From Thiorhodococcus drewsii AZ1 (GTDB taxonomy: Bacteria; Pseudomonadota; Gammaproteobacteria; Chromatiales; Chromatiaceae): 64,000 nt of DNA. This document shows, piece by piece, positions 36,224 to 44,110 of this stretch; the first letter of the stretch is position 1; every line of letters starts with the position of its first letter. The notes beneath the pieces were generated by a model. That model ran no database searches and was not told the DNA's origin. It was given only the letters and a program-made list of their open reading frames with translations. Location of the stretch: positions 1 through 64,000 of the forward strand of contig NZ_AFWT01000025.1 of assembly GCF_000224065.1 (NCBI RefSeq). Direction: 5' to 3'. The position numbers and the translations under genes are program-made.

Positions 36224-36997
36224 ATGCGGGTGCACATGCAACGAGCGACCCTTGGATCAGCCTTGGCTCTGGTCCTGTTGGTCGGTCTGCCCGTGGGCGC
36301 GGTTGGCGATGAAAGGGCAGGGGCTGTGACCACGGAGCCCGACGACATCGCACAGCTCATGCAAGGCATCGAGGGGATGCGCCGTCTGCCCGTGAACGGG
36401 GTCCAGATGGTCCAGTCGGGCGAGCGGCTGTTCTTCGTCTCGACCAACGGGCGCTATGCCTTCCTGGGTCCGGCCATCGACCTCTGGCATGGGGAGCGTC
36501 TGACCTCGCTGGCCGAGGCCGACCGACTGATGGGACGGATCGACCGGACGCGCCTCAAGCTCGATGTCCGCGACCTGGGGGCGCTGGATCTGGGGGAGGG
36601 GACCGAGGAGGTCTGGGTCTTCCTCGATCCCCATTGCCCGCAGTGCGCGCAACTGCTCGATCAGCTCCAGGCGCTGTCGCCGTCGCAGCGCGCGCCCTAT
36701 CGCGTTCGTCTCATCCCGCTGGGTGTGCTCGGGAAGCCGTCCCTCGCCACGGTGGTGCGGCTCAACTGTCTGGCCGAGCGGGATCCGGCGGCCGCGCGGG
36801 ACGCCCTGGTCAGCCATGTCTTTGAGAGCCTGTCTCCGGCGACGGGCACCTGCGGACAGGGCGCCCTCCAGCGTGCCCTGGTTACCGCCCAACTGCTCGG
36901 CATCACCCAGGTACCCTTCCTGATCGCGCCGGACGGACGGCTGCACGGGGGTGTGCCGCTCGATCTGCTCGCTTGGCTCAACGGAGACGCACGATGA
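36224..36997 (+). CDS. DsbC-like thiol:disulfide interchange protein
   Basis: 257 residues, ATG at 36224 with GAGGAGG seven bases upstream. Signal peptide (GSALALVLLVGLPVGAVG), N-terminal dimerisation-like region, then a thioredoxin fold with redox centre FLDPHCPQC (Cys 138/141) and cis-Pro motif TQVPFLIA. It probably isomerises disulfides in the Cys-rich TraU, TraN and TraW proteins. In SXT the dsbC gene lies after traA; here it stands between traB and traV, a small order change. The stop overlaps the traV start by four bases (ATGA). Confidence 0.88.
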   Translation: MRVHMQRATLGSALALVLLVGLPVGAVGDERAGAVTTEPDDIAQLMQGIEGMRRLPVNGVQMVQSGERLFFVSTNGRYAFLGPAIDLWHGERLTSLAEADRLMGRIDRTRLKLDVRDLGALDLGEGTEEVWVFLDPHCPQCAQLLDQLQALSPSQRAPYRVRLIPLGVLGKPSLATVVRLNCLAERDPAAARDALVSHVFESLSPATGTCGQGALQRALVTAQLLGITQVPFLIAPDGRLHGGVPLDLLAWLNGDAR

Positions 36998-37740
36998 AAA
37001 AAAGACCCGCCACTCGATTCGGCATCGCCCGAGGTGTCCTGATCCTGCCGCTCTTAAGCGTGAGCTTCTTGATGAGCGGCTGCGGCTCGCTCGCCGTGGG
37101 CGAGAAGCGCTTTGGCTGCAAAGGTCATCCCAGCGACCCGCTTTGTCTGCCTGCCTCACGGGTCTACGACCTGACCAACGGGACCGATTCGCTGCAGCCA
37201 CCCGACCGGGAATCCGGGCGGGTGGACGGCGAGGCATCAGGTGCGCAACCGGCGCGACCTGTGGCTGTGTCCGTCCAGCGGCGCGATTCGTCCGGCGGGT
37301 TCTTTGGCGACGATGCAGCGCTGTTCGGCGCCACACGGAAGCCAGCGAAGGCTCCAACTGCACCCGATGTCGCCCCAGTCGATGAGCCAGTGGAGGCCCT
37401 TCCCATCGCCGCCGACGAAGACCTGCTCCTACCGCGCTCGCGCGATCCCATCCCGCTGCGGGTACCCGCGCAGGTGATGCGCATCTGGCTTGCCCCCTGG
37501 GAAGACGAGAACGCCGACCTGCACGCCAGCGGTTACGTCTTCACCGAGATCGCACCGCGCACCTGGAGCCTCGCCGCCGGACCGGACCGCTTCTCCAATG
37601 CCCTGCTCAAGCCCCTGCAGGTCGAGCAGCGCGTCGTGCCGGGCGGCGGAGACAGCTCCGCGCCCCCACGTCGCCAACCGACGTGCGCAGGCGATCACTG
37701 CCCCTCCGCGACCGGCGAGCTCCGGCGCTCCTTGAATTGA
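36994..37740 (+). CDS. traV: Outer-membrane lipoprotein TraV (VirB7-like)
   Basis: 248 residues, ATG at 36994 overlapping the dsbC-like stop. Lipoprotein signal with lipobox LMSGCGS, then FGCKGHPSDPLCLPASRVYDLT, the paired-Cys signature of TraV. A long Pro/Ala-rich linker leads to a conserved C-terminal part (VMRIWLAPWEDENADLHASGYVFTEI). It anchors the core complex in the outer membrane together with TraK and TraB. Confidence 0.9.
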   Translation: MKKRPATRFGIARGVLILPLLSVSFLMSGCGSLAVGEKRFGCKGHPSDPLCLPASRVYDLTNGTDSLQPPDRESGRVDGEASGAQPARPVAVSVQRRDSSGGFFGDDAALFGATRKPAKAPTAPDVAPVDEPVEALPIAADEDLLLPRSRDPIPLRVPAQVMRIWLAPWEDENADLHASGYVFTEIAPRTWSLAAGPDRFSNALLKPLQVEQRVVPGGGDSSAPPRRQPTCAGDHCPSATGELRRSLN

Positions 37741-37763
37741 TCGAACCGACAGAGGACACCCTG

Positions 37764-38090
37764 ATGATGACGTCTCATGACAGACAGCACCTGGCCGGCC
37801 GCATCCTGATTCTGGCCTTGGCCTTCGCCCCCATGATCGCCGCGGCGACCTCCGGCACCGGCGACACCACCGGCACCGAGTTCCAGGAGGTCTACACCCT
37901 GCTGGCGGGCTGGATGACCGGCCTGCTCGGCAAGGTGATCGCAGTCGCCTTCATCCTGGTCGGCCTGGTCGCCGGCGTCATGCGCCAGTCGATCATGGGC
38001 TTCGTGGTCGGTGTCTCGGCGGGGGTCGGGATGCTGGTCGCACCGAACATCATCAACACCCTCTTCAGCGCGACGCTGCCGCTCGCCTGA
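37764..38090 (+). CDS. traA: Conjugative pilin TraA
   Basis: 108 residues from the first of two adjacent ATGs (37764), AGAGGA about seven bases upstream. A long signal peptide (LILALAFAPMIAAA), then a mature pilin with two hydrophobic helices (VIAVAFILVGLVAGVM and FVVGVSAGVGMLV) separated by a short basic loop, as in F-type pilins. The likely cleavage site is near AAA/TSG. Polymerises into the conjugative pilus. Confidence 0.85.
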   Translation: MMTSHDRQHLAGRILILALAFAPMIAAATSGTGDTTGTEFQEVYTLLAGWMTGLLGKVIAVAFILVGLVAGVMRQSIMGFVVGVSAGVGMLVAPNIINTLFSATLPLA

Positions 38091-38199
38091 GGACGGCTGG
38101 CCATCGGCTCACGGCTCCTGCGCTTTCACAGCGCCACCGGCCACCCCCGGCCGAGACCGGGCCGGAAACGGCCCACCAATCGGATCAGAGAGGACCGCC

Positions 38200-38532
38200 A
38201 TGCCCCTGTGCTGCCCCTTACCCGAGACCCGCCACTATCTGTCGGTGCCCAAGGACCTGTTTGCCTCCCTAGCCGCGCTGTCGCCGCAGGCGCGCGATCG
38301 CTTTCTGGACCAGGCCCTGGCCCGCGTACAGGGGCGCACCCCGGTGCTGGTGTGCGACGCCAACCGCCGCCTGCTCAAGCCCTGTCATCCAGCGCGCGCC
38401 CGCGAACTGCTGCGACGCAAGCGTGCTCGGGTGCTCTCGACCGATCCGTTCCTGTTGCAGTTGAAGCGTGTCGTCGGATCCGAACAGGTCGAGGGTCCGC
38501 CAGAAACGGCGAAGCCAGGGCGGGCGCGATGA
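38200..38532 (+). CDS. Stand-alone RRXRR-domain protein
   Basis: 110 residues, ATG at 38200 with AGAGAGGA just upstream; the stop overlaps the traC ATG (ATGA). The middle reads TPVLVCDANRRLLKPCHPARARELLRRKRARVLSTDPFLLQL, closely matching the RRXRR domain usually found at the N-terminus of HNH/IscB-like nucleases (VxxxxGxPLxPxxxxRAxxLLxxGxAxV). No HNH or RuvC part is present: the gene ends 46 residues later. It lies between pilin and ATPase genes, at a position like SXT hotspot 2, yet is translationally coupled to traC. Function unknown; it may be a small nucleic-acid-binding regulator. Confidence 0.75.
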   Translation: MPLCCPLPETRHYLSVPKDLFASLAALSPQARDRFLDQALARVQGRTPVLVCDANRRLLKPCHPARARELLRRKRARVLSTDPFLLQLKRVVGSEQVEGPPETAKPGRAR

Positions 38533-40925
38533 GGGAACGGCAATTCCAGGGTGAGCGCGCCTCCGCGCTCTTTCCGCCGCTCGCCTGCGACCCCGGGCAG
38601 GGGATCTTTCTGCTCGACGATCAGAGCCTCGCCTTCGGTTGGCGCTGCCAACCCCTGGCCGGGGCCGATCAAGGTCACGCCGACCGCCTCACGGCCCTGG
38701 TCAATCAGGAATGGCCGACCGATACCCTGCTGCAGATCCTCCTCTGGGCCTCGCCGGATATCGAGGGACCGCTTGCCGTGATGAACGGCCTGCGCACCGA
38801 GCTGCGTCATCCACTGCTGCGGGCCGCGACCGCCGAGCGGGCGGCCTTCTTGCGTGCCGGGGTGAGCGCGCCACTCATCCGCCAGTCCGAGACCCGGGTG
38901 CGTGACGTTCAGGTCCTGGTGACCGTCAAGCTGCCGCTCCCGGGTCCCCTGCCGAGCGCCGCCGCGCATCAAGCCGCGCTCGATCTGCGCGCAAGCACGG
39001 AGCAGGTGCTCTCAACCGTCGGGCTTCAGCCGCGTGCGCTGATGGCGGGGGATCTGGTCCGGCTCATGAGCAGCCTGCTCAACTGGGGGCCGGAGGCGAC
39101 CTGGCGTGAGCGGGTGACGCCCGAGGCCGATCCGACCCGCATCCTGCGCGAGCAGTTCTTGGACTCGGATCAAGGGATCGAGGTCGATGCCCAGGGCCTC
39201 ACGCTGGGCGCGTGTCGGGTGCAGACCCTGTCGGTCAAGCGTTTTCCCGATCGGCTGCACTTCGGTCTGGCCGCCCGCTATCTGAGTGATCCCTTCTCGG
39301 GGGCGCGCGGCATCCCGCACAACCTGCTGGTGTGTCTCAATCTCCACTTCCCCGAGCCCGAAACCACCCGGACGCTGCTCCAGACCCAGAGTCAGTGGGC
39401 GACCAACATGGCGACCGGACCGATCGCGGTCTATCTGCCACGCCTGGCCGAGCGGGCGCGGGGCTTCCGGGTGCTCTTCGAGCGTCTCGATGCCGGCGAC
39501 CGGCCGGTGCGGGCGCATCTGGGCTTGGTGCTCTTCGCGCCCAAGGAGCAGGCCACGGCGGCGGCCTCGAACTTGCGCACCTATTGGCGGGAGCTCGGCT
39601 TCCAGGTGGTGAGCGACCGCTTCTTCACCCTGCCGCTGTTCTTGAATTGTCTGCCCTTCGGCGCCGATCGCGGGGCCATCCGCGACATGCAGCGCTACCG
39701 CACCCTGGCGGCCTCGCACGCGGTCAACCTGATGCCGGTCCACGGGGACTGGAAAGGGACCGGCACCCCGGTGTTGAACCTCATCAGCCGGGGCGGGCAG
39801 TTGATGAATCTCTCGCTGTTCGACTCGGCCTCCAACTACAACGCCTGCATTGCGGCCCAGTCGGGTGCCGGTAAGTCCTTTCTGACCAACGAGCTGATCT
39901 CCACGACGCTGTCGGTCGGCGGGCGCTGCTGGGTCATCGATGTCGGGCGCTCCTACGAGAAGCTCTGCGAGGCCCTGGACGGGCAGTTCCTGGCCTTCAC
40001 TCGCGAGGCGCGGATCTGCCTCAATCCCTTCGAGCTGGTGGTCCACTGGGACGAGGAGGCGGACATGATCGCGGCCCTGGTCGGGGCCATGATCGCGCCC
40101 TCTGGCGGGCTGGACGACTATGCACTCTCGGGGCTCAAGCGGGTGCTCAAGACCCTGTGGGACGCGCAGGGACCGGCCATGACCATCGACGGTATCGCCA
40201 CCGCCCTGAGCGCCGAGCCTGATCCCAGGCTGTGCGATCTGGGCACCCAGATCTATCCCTTCACCACCCAGGGCGAGTACGGGCGCTTCTTCAACGGACC
40301 CAACTGCATTGAATTCTCCGCGCCGTTCGTCGTCCTCGAATTGGAGGAACTCAAAGGTCGCAAGCACCTGCAGCAGGTGGTGCTGCTGCAGCTGATCTAT
40401 CAGATCCAGCAGGCGATGTATCTGGGCGAGCGCGACCAGGCCAAGCTGGTCATCCTCGACGAGGCCTGGGATCTGCTCACCCAGGGCGATGTCGCCCGCT
40501 TCATCGAGACCGGCTACCGGCGCTTTCGCAAGTACCGGGGCTCCGCCGTCACGGTCACCCAGTCGCTCAACGACCTCTATGCCCATCCGACCGGGCGGGC
40601 CATCGCCGAGAACTCGGCCCACACCTTCCTGCTCGCCCAGCCAGCACAGGCGATCGATCAGCTGCGCGCCGCCAAGCGCCTGCCGCTGACCGAGGGCGGG
40701 GCGGAGCTGCTGAAGACCGTGCATACGGTCCCCGGTGTCTATTCCGAGATCCTGGTCATCGGCGACTACGGGGCCGGGATCGGGCGGCTGGTGGTGGATC
40801 CCTTCCGGCAGTTGCTCTATTCGACCCACCCGCGCGATGTGGCGGCGCTCAGTGCGCTGCGCCGGCAGGGGCTGTCGATCGACGCGGCGATCCGGAGGTT
40901 GCTGGCGGAGCCTGGGCATGGCTGA
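38529..40925 (+). CDS. traC: Type IV secretion ATPase TraC (VirB4-like)
   Basis: 798 residues from the ATG at 38529 (MRERQFQGERASALF); the longer frame to 38208 overlaps the RRXRR gene and is rejected. The N-terminal TraC_F_IV domain (LFPPLACDPGQGIFLLDD) is followed by the motor: Walker A AAQSGAGKSFL, the WVIDVGRSYEKL strand, Walker B KLVILDEAWDLL and TVTQSLNDLY. A cytoplasmic ATPase needed for pilus assembly. It overlaps trbI by eight bases. Confidence 0.94.
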   Translation: MRERQFQGERASALFPPLACDPGQGIFLLDDQSLAFGWRCQPLAGADQGHADRLTALVNQEWPTDTLLQILLWASPDIEGPLAVMNGLRTELRHPLLRAATAERAAFLRAGVSAPLIRQSETRVRDVQVLVTVKLPLPGPLPSAAAHQAALDLRASTEQVLSTVGLQPRALMAGDLVRLMSSLLNWGPEATWRERVTPEADPTRILREQFLDSDQGIEVDAQGLTLGACRVQTLSVKRFPDRLHFGLAARYLSDPFSGARGIPHNLLVCLNLHFPEPETTRTLLQTQSQWATNMATGPIAVYLPRLAERARGFRVLFERLDAGDRPVRAHLGLVLFAPKEQATAAASNLRTYWRELGFQVVSDRFFTLPLFLNCLPFGADRGAIRDMQRYRTLAASHAVNLMPVHGDWKGTGTPVLNLISRGGQLMNLSLFDSASNYNACIAAQSGAGKSFLTNELISTTLSVGGRCWVIDVGRSYEKLCEALDGQFLAFTREARICLNPFELVVHWDEEADMIAALVGAMIAPSGGLDDYALSGLKRVLKTLWDAQGPAMTIDGIATALSAEPDPRLCDLGTQIYPFTTQGEYGRFFNGPNCIEFSAPFVVLELEELKGRKHLQQVVLLQLIYQIQQAMYLGERDQAKLVILDEAWDLLTQGDVARFIETGYRRFRKYRGSAVTVTQSLNDLYAHPTGRAIAENSAHTFLLAQPAQAIDQLRAAKRLPLTEGGAELLKTVHTVPGVYSEILVIGDYGAGIGRLVVDPFRQLLYSTHPRDVAALSALRRQGLSIDAAIRRLLAEPGHG

Positions 40926-41301
40926 GGGTCGGGCATCCCGGACGTTCAAGATCCCAACCGACGGCGTTCAGCCAAAGGGTGACGCGGGACAACCGGGGCT
41001 GAGCACGGTCGTTCTTGTCGCCGGACTCCTATGCCTGACGAGTAGTGCCTTTCTGAGCCTCTGGTGGCAGCGTCAGCTCGCCCTGGCCCTGGAGGTCCGA
41101 CCGCCGGTGCTGCTGCTGGACCTGTCTGCGGCCGCCCGTGGCGCGGACCCGGCGCAGATGACGGCGATCCTGCGCGACTATACCCAGGCCGCCGAGGGTC
41201 TGGCGGCGCGGGGCGTGCTGGTCCTGGATCGTCATGCGGTGCTGGCCGCTCCGCCTGCGCTGACGGTTCTGGAAACGGAGGTGCCGCATGTGCCCGAGTA
41301 A
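40918..41301 (+). CDS. trbI: F-type transfer protein TrbI
   Basis: 127 residues, ATG at 40918 with GGAG eight bases upstream. One membrane helix (TVVLVAGLLCLTSSAFLSLWW, about 30-50) followed by a periplasmic helix and a short strand (RGVLVLDRHAVLAAPPALTV) matches TrbI of F-type systems, which influences pilus retraction. It overlaps traC and trhF, so it is part of the same translational chain. Confidence 0.75.
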   Translation: MAEGRASRTFKIPTDGVQPKGDAGQPGLSTVVLVAGLLCLTSSAFLSLWWQRQLALALEVRPPVLLLDLSAAARGADPAQMTAILRDYTQAAEGLAARGVLVLDRHAVLAAPPALTVLETEVPHVPE

Positions 41302-41857
41302 GGCTGAGCCAGGTGCTCAAGGTCGGCTTGTGGGGAGCCGCTGGCGGTCCGGCAGCCGGCCGCTGCGTTGGCGCTGGGCTGTGCTGGCCGTCGTGGCTCT
41401 CGGTGTGGTGCTGGGCCTCGGCGCCTATGGCGCGATCCGTTACCGCCTCGGGATCGATCTGCAGGCGCACAGTTGTCTGGAGTCCTCGCGGGTCTTTCTG
41501 ATCGACACCTTCGCCGGCCCCGAGGAGGTGATCCAGGGGGATTTGGTGGCCTTCCGCGCACAGGGCCTGGGCGTGCTCGCCTTCGAGGGACGTCTCTTCG
41601 TCAAACACGCCGCCGGGGTGCCGGGAGACTGGGTGACGGTCACGCTCGCCGAGACCGCGATCAACGGCATGCCGATGGCGCAAGGACTGGCACTGGCCCC
41701 GGCGCTAAAGCGCGATCCTGCGAGCTTCATCCGTCACGAGCGCGTCCCGGTCGAGCATTTCTGGATGCTTGGCGAGACCACTGACAGCTTCGACTCGCGC
41801 TACTGGGGCTTTCTGCCGGTGACGCGCATGGTTGGGAAGGCCTATGCGTTGTTCTGA
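41288..41857 (+). CDS. trhF: S26-type signal peptidase TraF/TrhF
   Basis: 189 residues. One membrane anchor (WAVLAVVALGVVLGLGAYGAI), then the S26 signal-peptidase fold: HSCLESSRVFLID near the nucleophile region, RLFVKHAAGVPGDWV with the general-base Lys, and GETTDSFDSRYWGFLP, the strongly conserved SxDSRxxG box. It probably processes pilin or cyclises it, as TrhF/TraF do. Overlaps trbI at its start and traW at its end. Confidence 0.88.
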   Translation: MCPSKAEPGAQGRLVGSRWRSGSRPLRWRWAVLAVVALGVVLGLGAYGAIRYRLGIDLQAHSCLESSRVFLIDTFAGPEEVIQGDLVAFRAQGLGVLAFEGRLFVKHAAGVPGDWVTVTLAETAINGMPMAQGLALAPALKRDPASFIRHERVPVEHFWMLGETTDSFDSRYWGFLPVTRMVGKAYALF

Positions 41858-43058
41858 GTGGCGATGGGTGTTGGTCCTGATCAGTGCTCTGGCGACCATG
41901 GTCATCGCCGAGAGCTGGGCCGATGGCGCGCTGCCAGACTCTGCGCTGCGCGATCAGGTGGTCCAGATTCAGGAGCAGGTACTGACGGCGCCGCCGCCGG
42001 GGTGGCTGATGGAGCAGCAGGGCAACGTGGAGGATTGGTCGGTCCGGTTGCGGGATCTTCGAGCTGCCCAGCAAACGTTGGTGATGCCTCTGAGGTCCGA
42101 TGTAGAACCAACGGATCAGGCGGGCACCGACACCGATCTGACAGTGACCATTCTGGCTTCCCGCGCACTGGGTGAGGCTCAACTGCGCGAGCTTTTCGCT
42201 GCGGCGGCCGGGCAACCCGAGGTGCGGGTGGTCTTTCGGGGTGTGGCGCCGGGCGAATCGCTGGGTGATTTCATCCGCCAGATCCACGTCCTTCTGCGTG
42301 AAGCACGCGATGGCCTGAGCATCAATGCGATTCCCCGCATCGAGATCGACCCACGTCCTTTCCAGTCCCCTTTGGTCGAGGTGGCGCCGACGCTGATTAC
42401 CACCGATGGGGCCGGGAAAGAGATCGCTCGCGTCAGCGGCATCAGCCGTCCGGACTGGCTGCTGGAGCAGGTGGAGGAGGGCAGGCGCGGTGATCTGGGC
42501 GTGCGTGGACCCACCGTCGCCGTTAGCGAACCCGATCTGATTGCAGAGCTGCAACGGCGTCTGGCAGGCATCGATTGGAGCGCCCGGCGCGAAGCAGCGT
42601 TAGCGCGCTATTGGGAGCGGGCCTCGTTTGCCGAGCTGCCGACCGCCGAGCAGGTTCGGGAGCGGCGACTGGATCTGACGCTCGTTGCTCAAGCCGATGT
42701 GACCCTCCCGGACGGGACCACTGTGATCCGCGTCGGCGAGCGCGTCGATCCACTCGCCATCATGCCGTTCCGTCAGCGTCTCTTCGTCTTTGATGCGACC
42801 GACCCACGTCAAGTGGCCGAGGTCGCGCGACGCGGAGCGGCGAGTCGTGCCGAGGGACGGCTGCCGCTCTATCTGGCGACCCGGCTGGATCGCGAGGCAG
42901 GGTGGGGTGGCTACCGTGGCGTCCAGACGGCTTTGCAGGATCCGCTCTACCTTCTCACCCCGGATGTGCGGCGCCGCTTTCAGATCGAGCGGGTGCCGGC
43001 GGTGGTCGATTCACGCGAGGGTGTCCTGGTGGTGTCGGAATGGCCGCCGGAGGGTTGA
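41844..43058 (+). CDS. traW: TrbC-TraW fusion protein
   Basis: 404 residues, ATG at 41844. Signal peptide (WVLVLISALATMVIAESWA). Residues about 95-200 carry the TrbC-type pilus-assembly domain (LTVTILASRALGEAQLREL, VVFRGVAPGESLGDFIRQI). From about 250 to the end is TraW (IDWSARREAALARYWERA, VAQADVTLPDGTTVIRVGERVDPLA, FVFDATDPRQV). Fusion of the two is known from the R27/SXT branch. A periplasmic pilus-assembly protein. Confidence 0.88.
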   Translation: MRCSEWRWVLVLISALATMVIAESWADGALPDSALRDQVVQIQEQVLTAPPPGWLMEQQGNVEDWSVRLRDLRAAQQTLVMPLRSDVEPTDQAGTDTDLTVTILASRALGEAQLRELFAAAAGQPEVRVVFRGVAPGESLGDFIRQIHVLLREARDGLSINAIPRIEIDPRPFQSPLVEVAPTLITTDGAGKEIARVSGISRPDWLLEQVEEGRRGDLGVRGPTVAVSEPDLIAELQRRLAGIDWSARREAALARYWERASFAELPTAEQVRERRLDLTLVAQADVTLPDGTTVIRVGERVDPLAIMPFRQRLFVFDATDPRQVAEVARRGAASRAEGRLPLYLATRLDREAGWGGYRGVQTALQDPLYLLTPDVRRRFQIERVPAVVDSREGVLVVSEWPPEG

Positions 43059-43060
43059 GG

Positions 43061-44110
43061 ATGCTGCGTTGCCGCTTCCTTCAGGCCGCCGTGCTGGTGG
43101 GTTTACTGCTCGCGGTGGCCCTGACCGTGCGCGCCCAGGACGAGACCACCACCGGCCTGGGTAACGCCGTCTGCCCGGATGCCGAGCTGCTCGGCCCCAA
43201 GCTCATCACCGACATTTGCTGGAGCTGTCTCTTTCCGCTCAAGATCGCCGGCGCCCCGATTGGCGGCGGATCGGTTCCCAGCAAGGCGAGCGACCAGGCG
43301 CTGTGCGCCTGCACCGACCCCGCCGGGCTTCCGAGTCCAGGTGTTGTGATCGGCATGTGGGAGCCGGCGCGCATCATCGAGCTGGTCCGTCTTCCCGGCT
43401 GCATGCCCTCGCTCGGCGGCGCGCGGCTCGATCTGGGCGCCTTTCGCACCCTTGGCACGCCAGGGCAGGCCGAGTACGACGGCTCGGACAAGGCCTTCTA
43501 CAACTATCACTACTACGCCTTTCCGGTCCTGGTGATGCTCGATCTGTTCTTCCCGGATCGCTGCAACGTCGATCACCTGACCGACTTCGATGTGCTCTAT
43601 CTTTCCGAGCTGGATCCGACCTGGAACAACGACGAGCTGGCCTTCTTCACTAATCCCGAGGCCGCCTTCGTGGCCAACCCCATTGCGCAGGCCGCCTGTC
43701 TGGTCGATGCCGCGTCGGCGACCACGGTGCAGAAGCCGCTCGATGAATTGTTCTGGTGCGCTGGCGCCTGGGGCGGGCTCTATCCCTTCACCGGGCGCAT
43801 CCCGACGCTCAACGGCCGTCCCTCTGAGATGAGCCTGGCGAGTGCACGGGTGCTGGCGGCCCTGCACCGGCGCGGACTCGCCCGTCAGACCGTCGGGGAT
43901 GCCGCCCTCTGCGAGGCGCCCTTTGCGCTGATGCTACCCAAGACCCAGTACCGACTGTCCCAGTTCTATCCGCTCCCCGAGGCCAACGCCAACCACGTCA
44001 TCGGCGAAAGCGAACTGCGCTGGGGGATGTGGCGCAACGTCCCCGGGGTCGGCGAGGACCACCTTTATCTGATCTGGCGCTGGCATGATTGCTGTGCGAC
44101 CTGGCTCTGA
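43061..44110 (+). CDS. traU: Conjugative transfer protein TraU
   Basis: 349 residues, ATG at 43061 two bases after the traW stop. Signal peptide, then the Cys-rich TraU core: LITDICWSCLFPLKIAG, ALCACTD, IELVRLPGCMPSLGG, DLFFPDRCNVDHLTDFDVLYLSELDPTWNNDELAFFTNPE and LFWCAGAWGG, ending WRWHDCCATWL. Secreted to the periplasm and needed for DNA transfer; its many Cys explain the DsbC-like protein in the operon. Confidence 0.95.
   Translation: MLRCRFLQAAVLVGLLLAVALTVRAQDETTTGLGNAVCPDAELLGPKLITDICWSCLFPLKIAGAPIGGGSVPSKASDQALCACTDPAGLPSPGVVIGMWEPARIIELVRLPGCMPSLGGARLDLGAFRTLGTPGQAEYDGSDKAFYNYHYYAFPVLVMLDLFFPDRCNVDHLTDFDVLYLSELDPTWNNDELAFFTNPEAAFVANPIAQAACLVDAASATTVQKPLDELFWCAGAWGGLYPFTGRIPTLNGRPSEMSLASARVLAALHRRGLARQTVGDAALCEAPFALMLPKTQYRLSQFYPLPEANANHVIGESELRWGMWRNVPGVGEDHLYLIWRWHDCCATWL

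Noticed and set aside
38208..38528. N-terminal extension of TraC
   Set aside because: Overlaps the RRXRR gene in another frame; the ATG at 38529 forms the usual ATGA coupling.
39012..40949. 645-residue minus-strand open frame
   Set aside because: Antisense shadow of traC; the plus strand carries an unmistakable VirB4-type ATPase.
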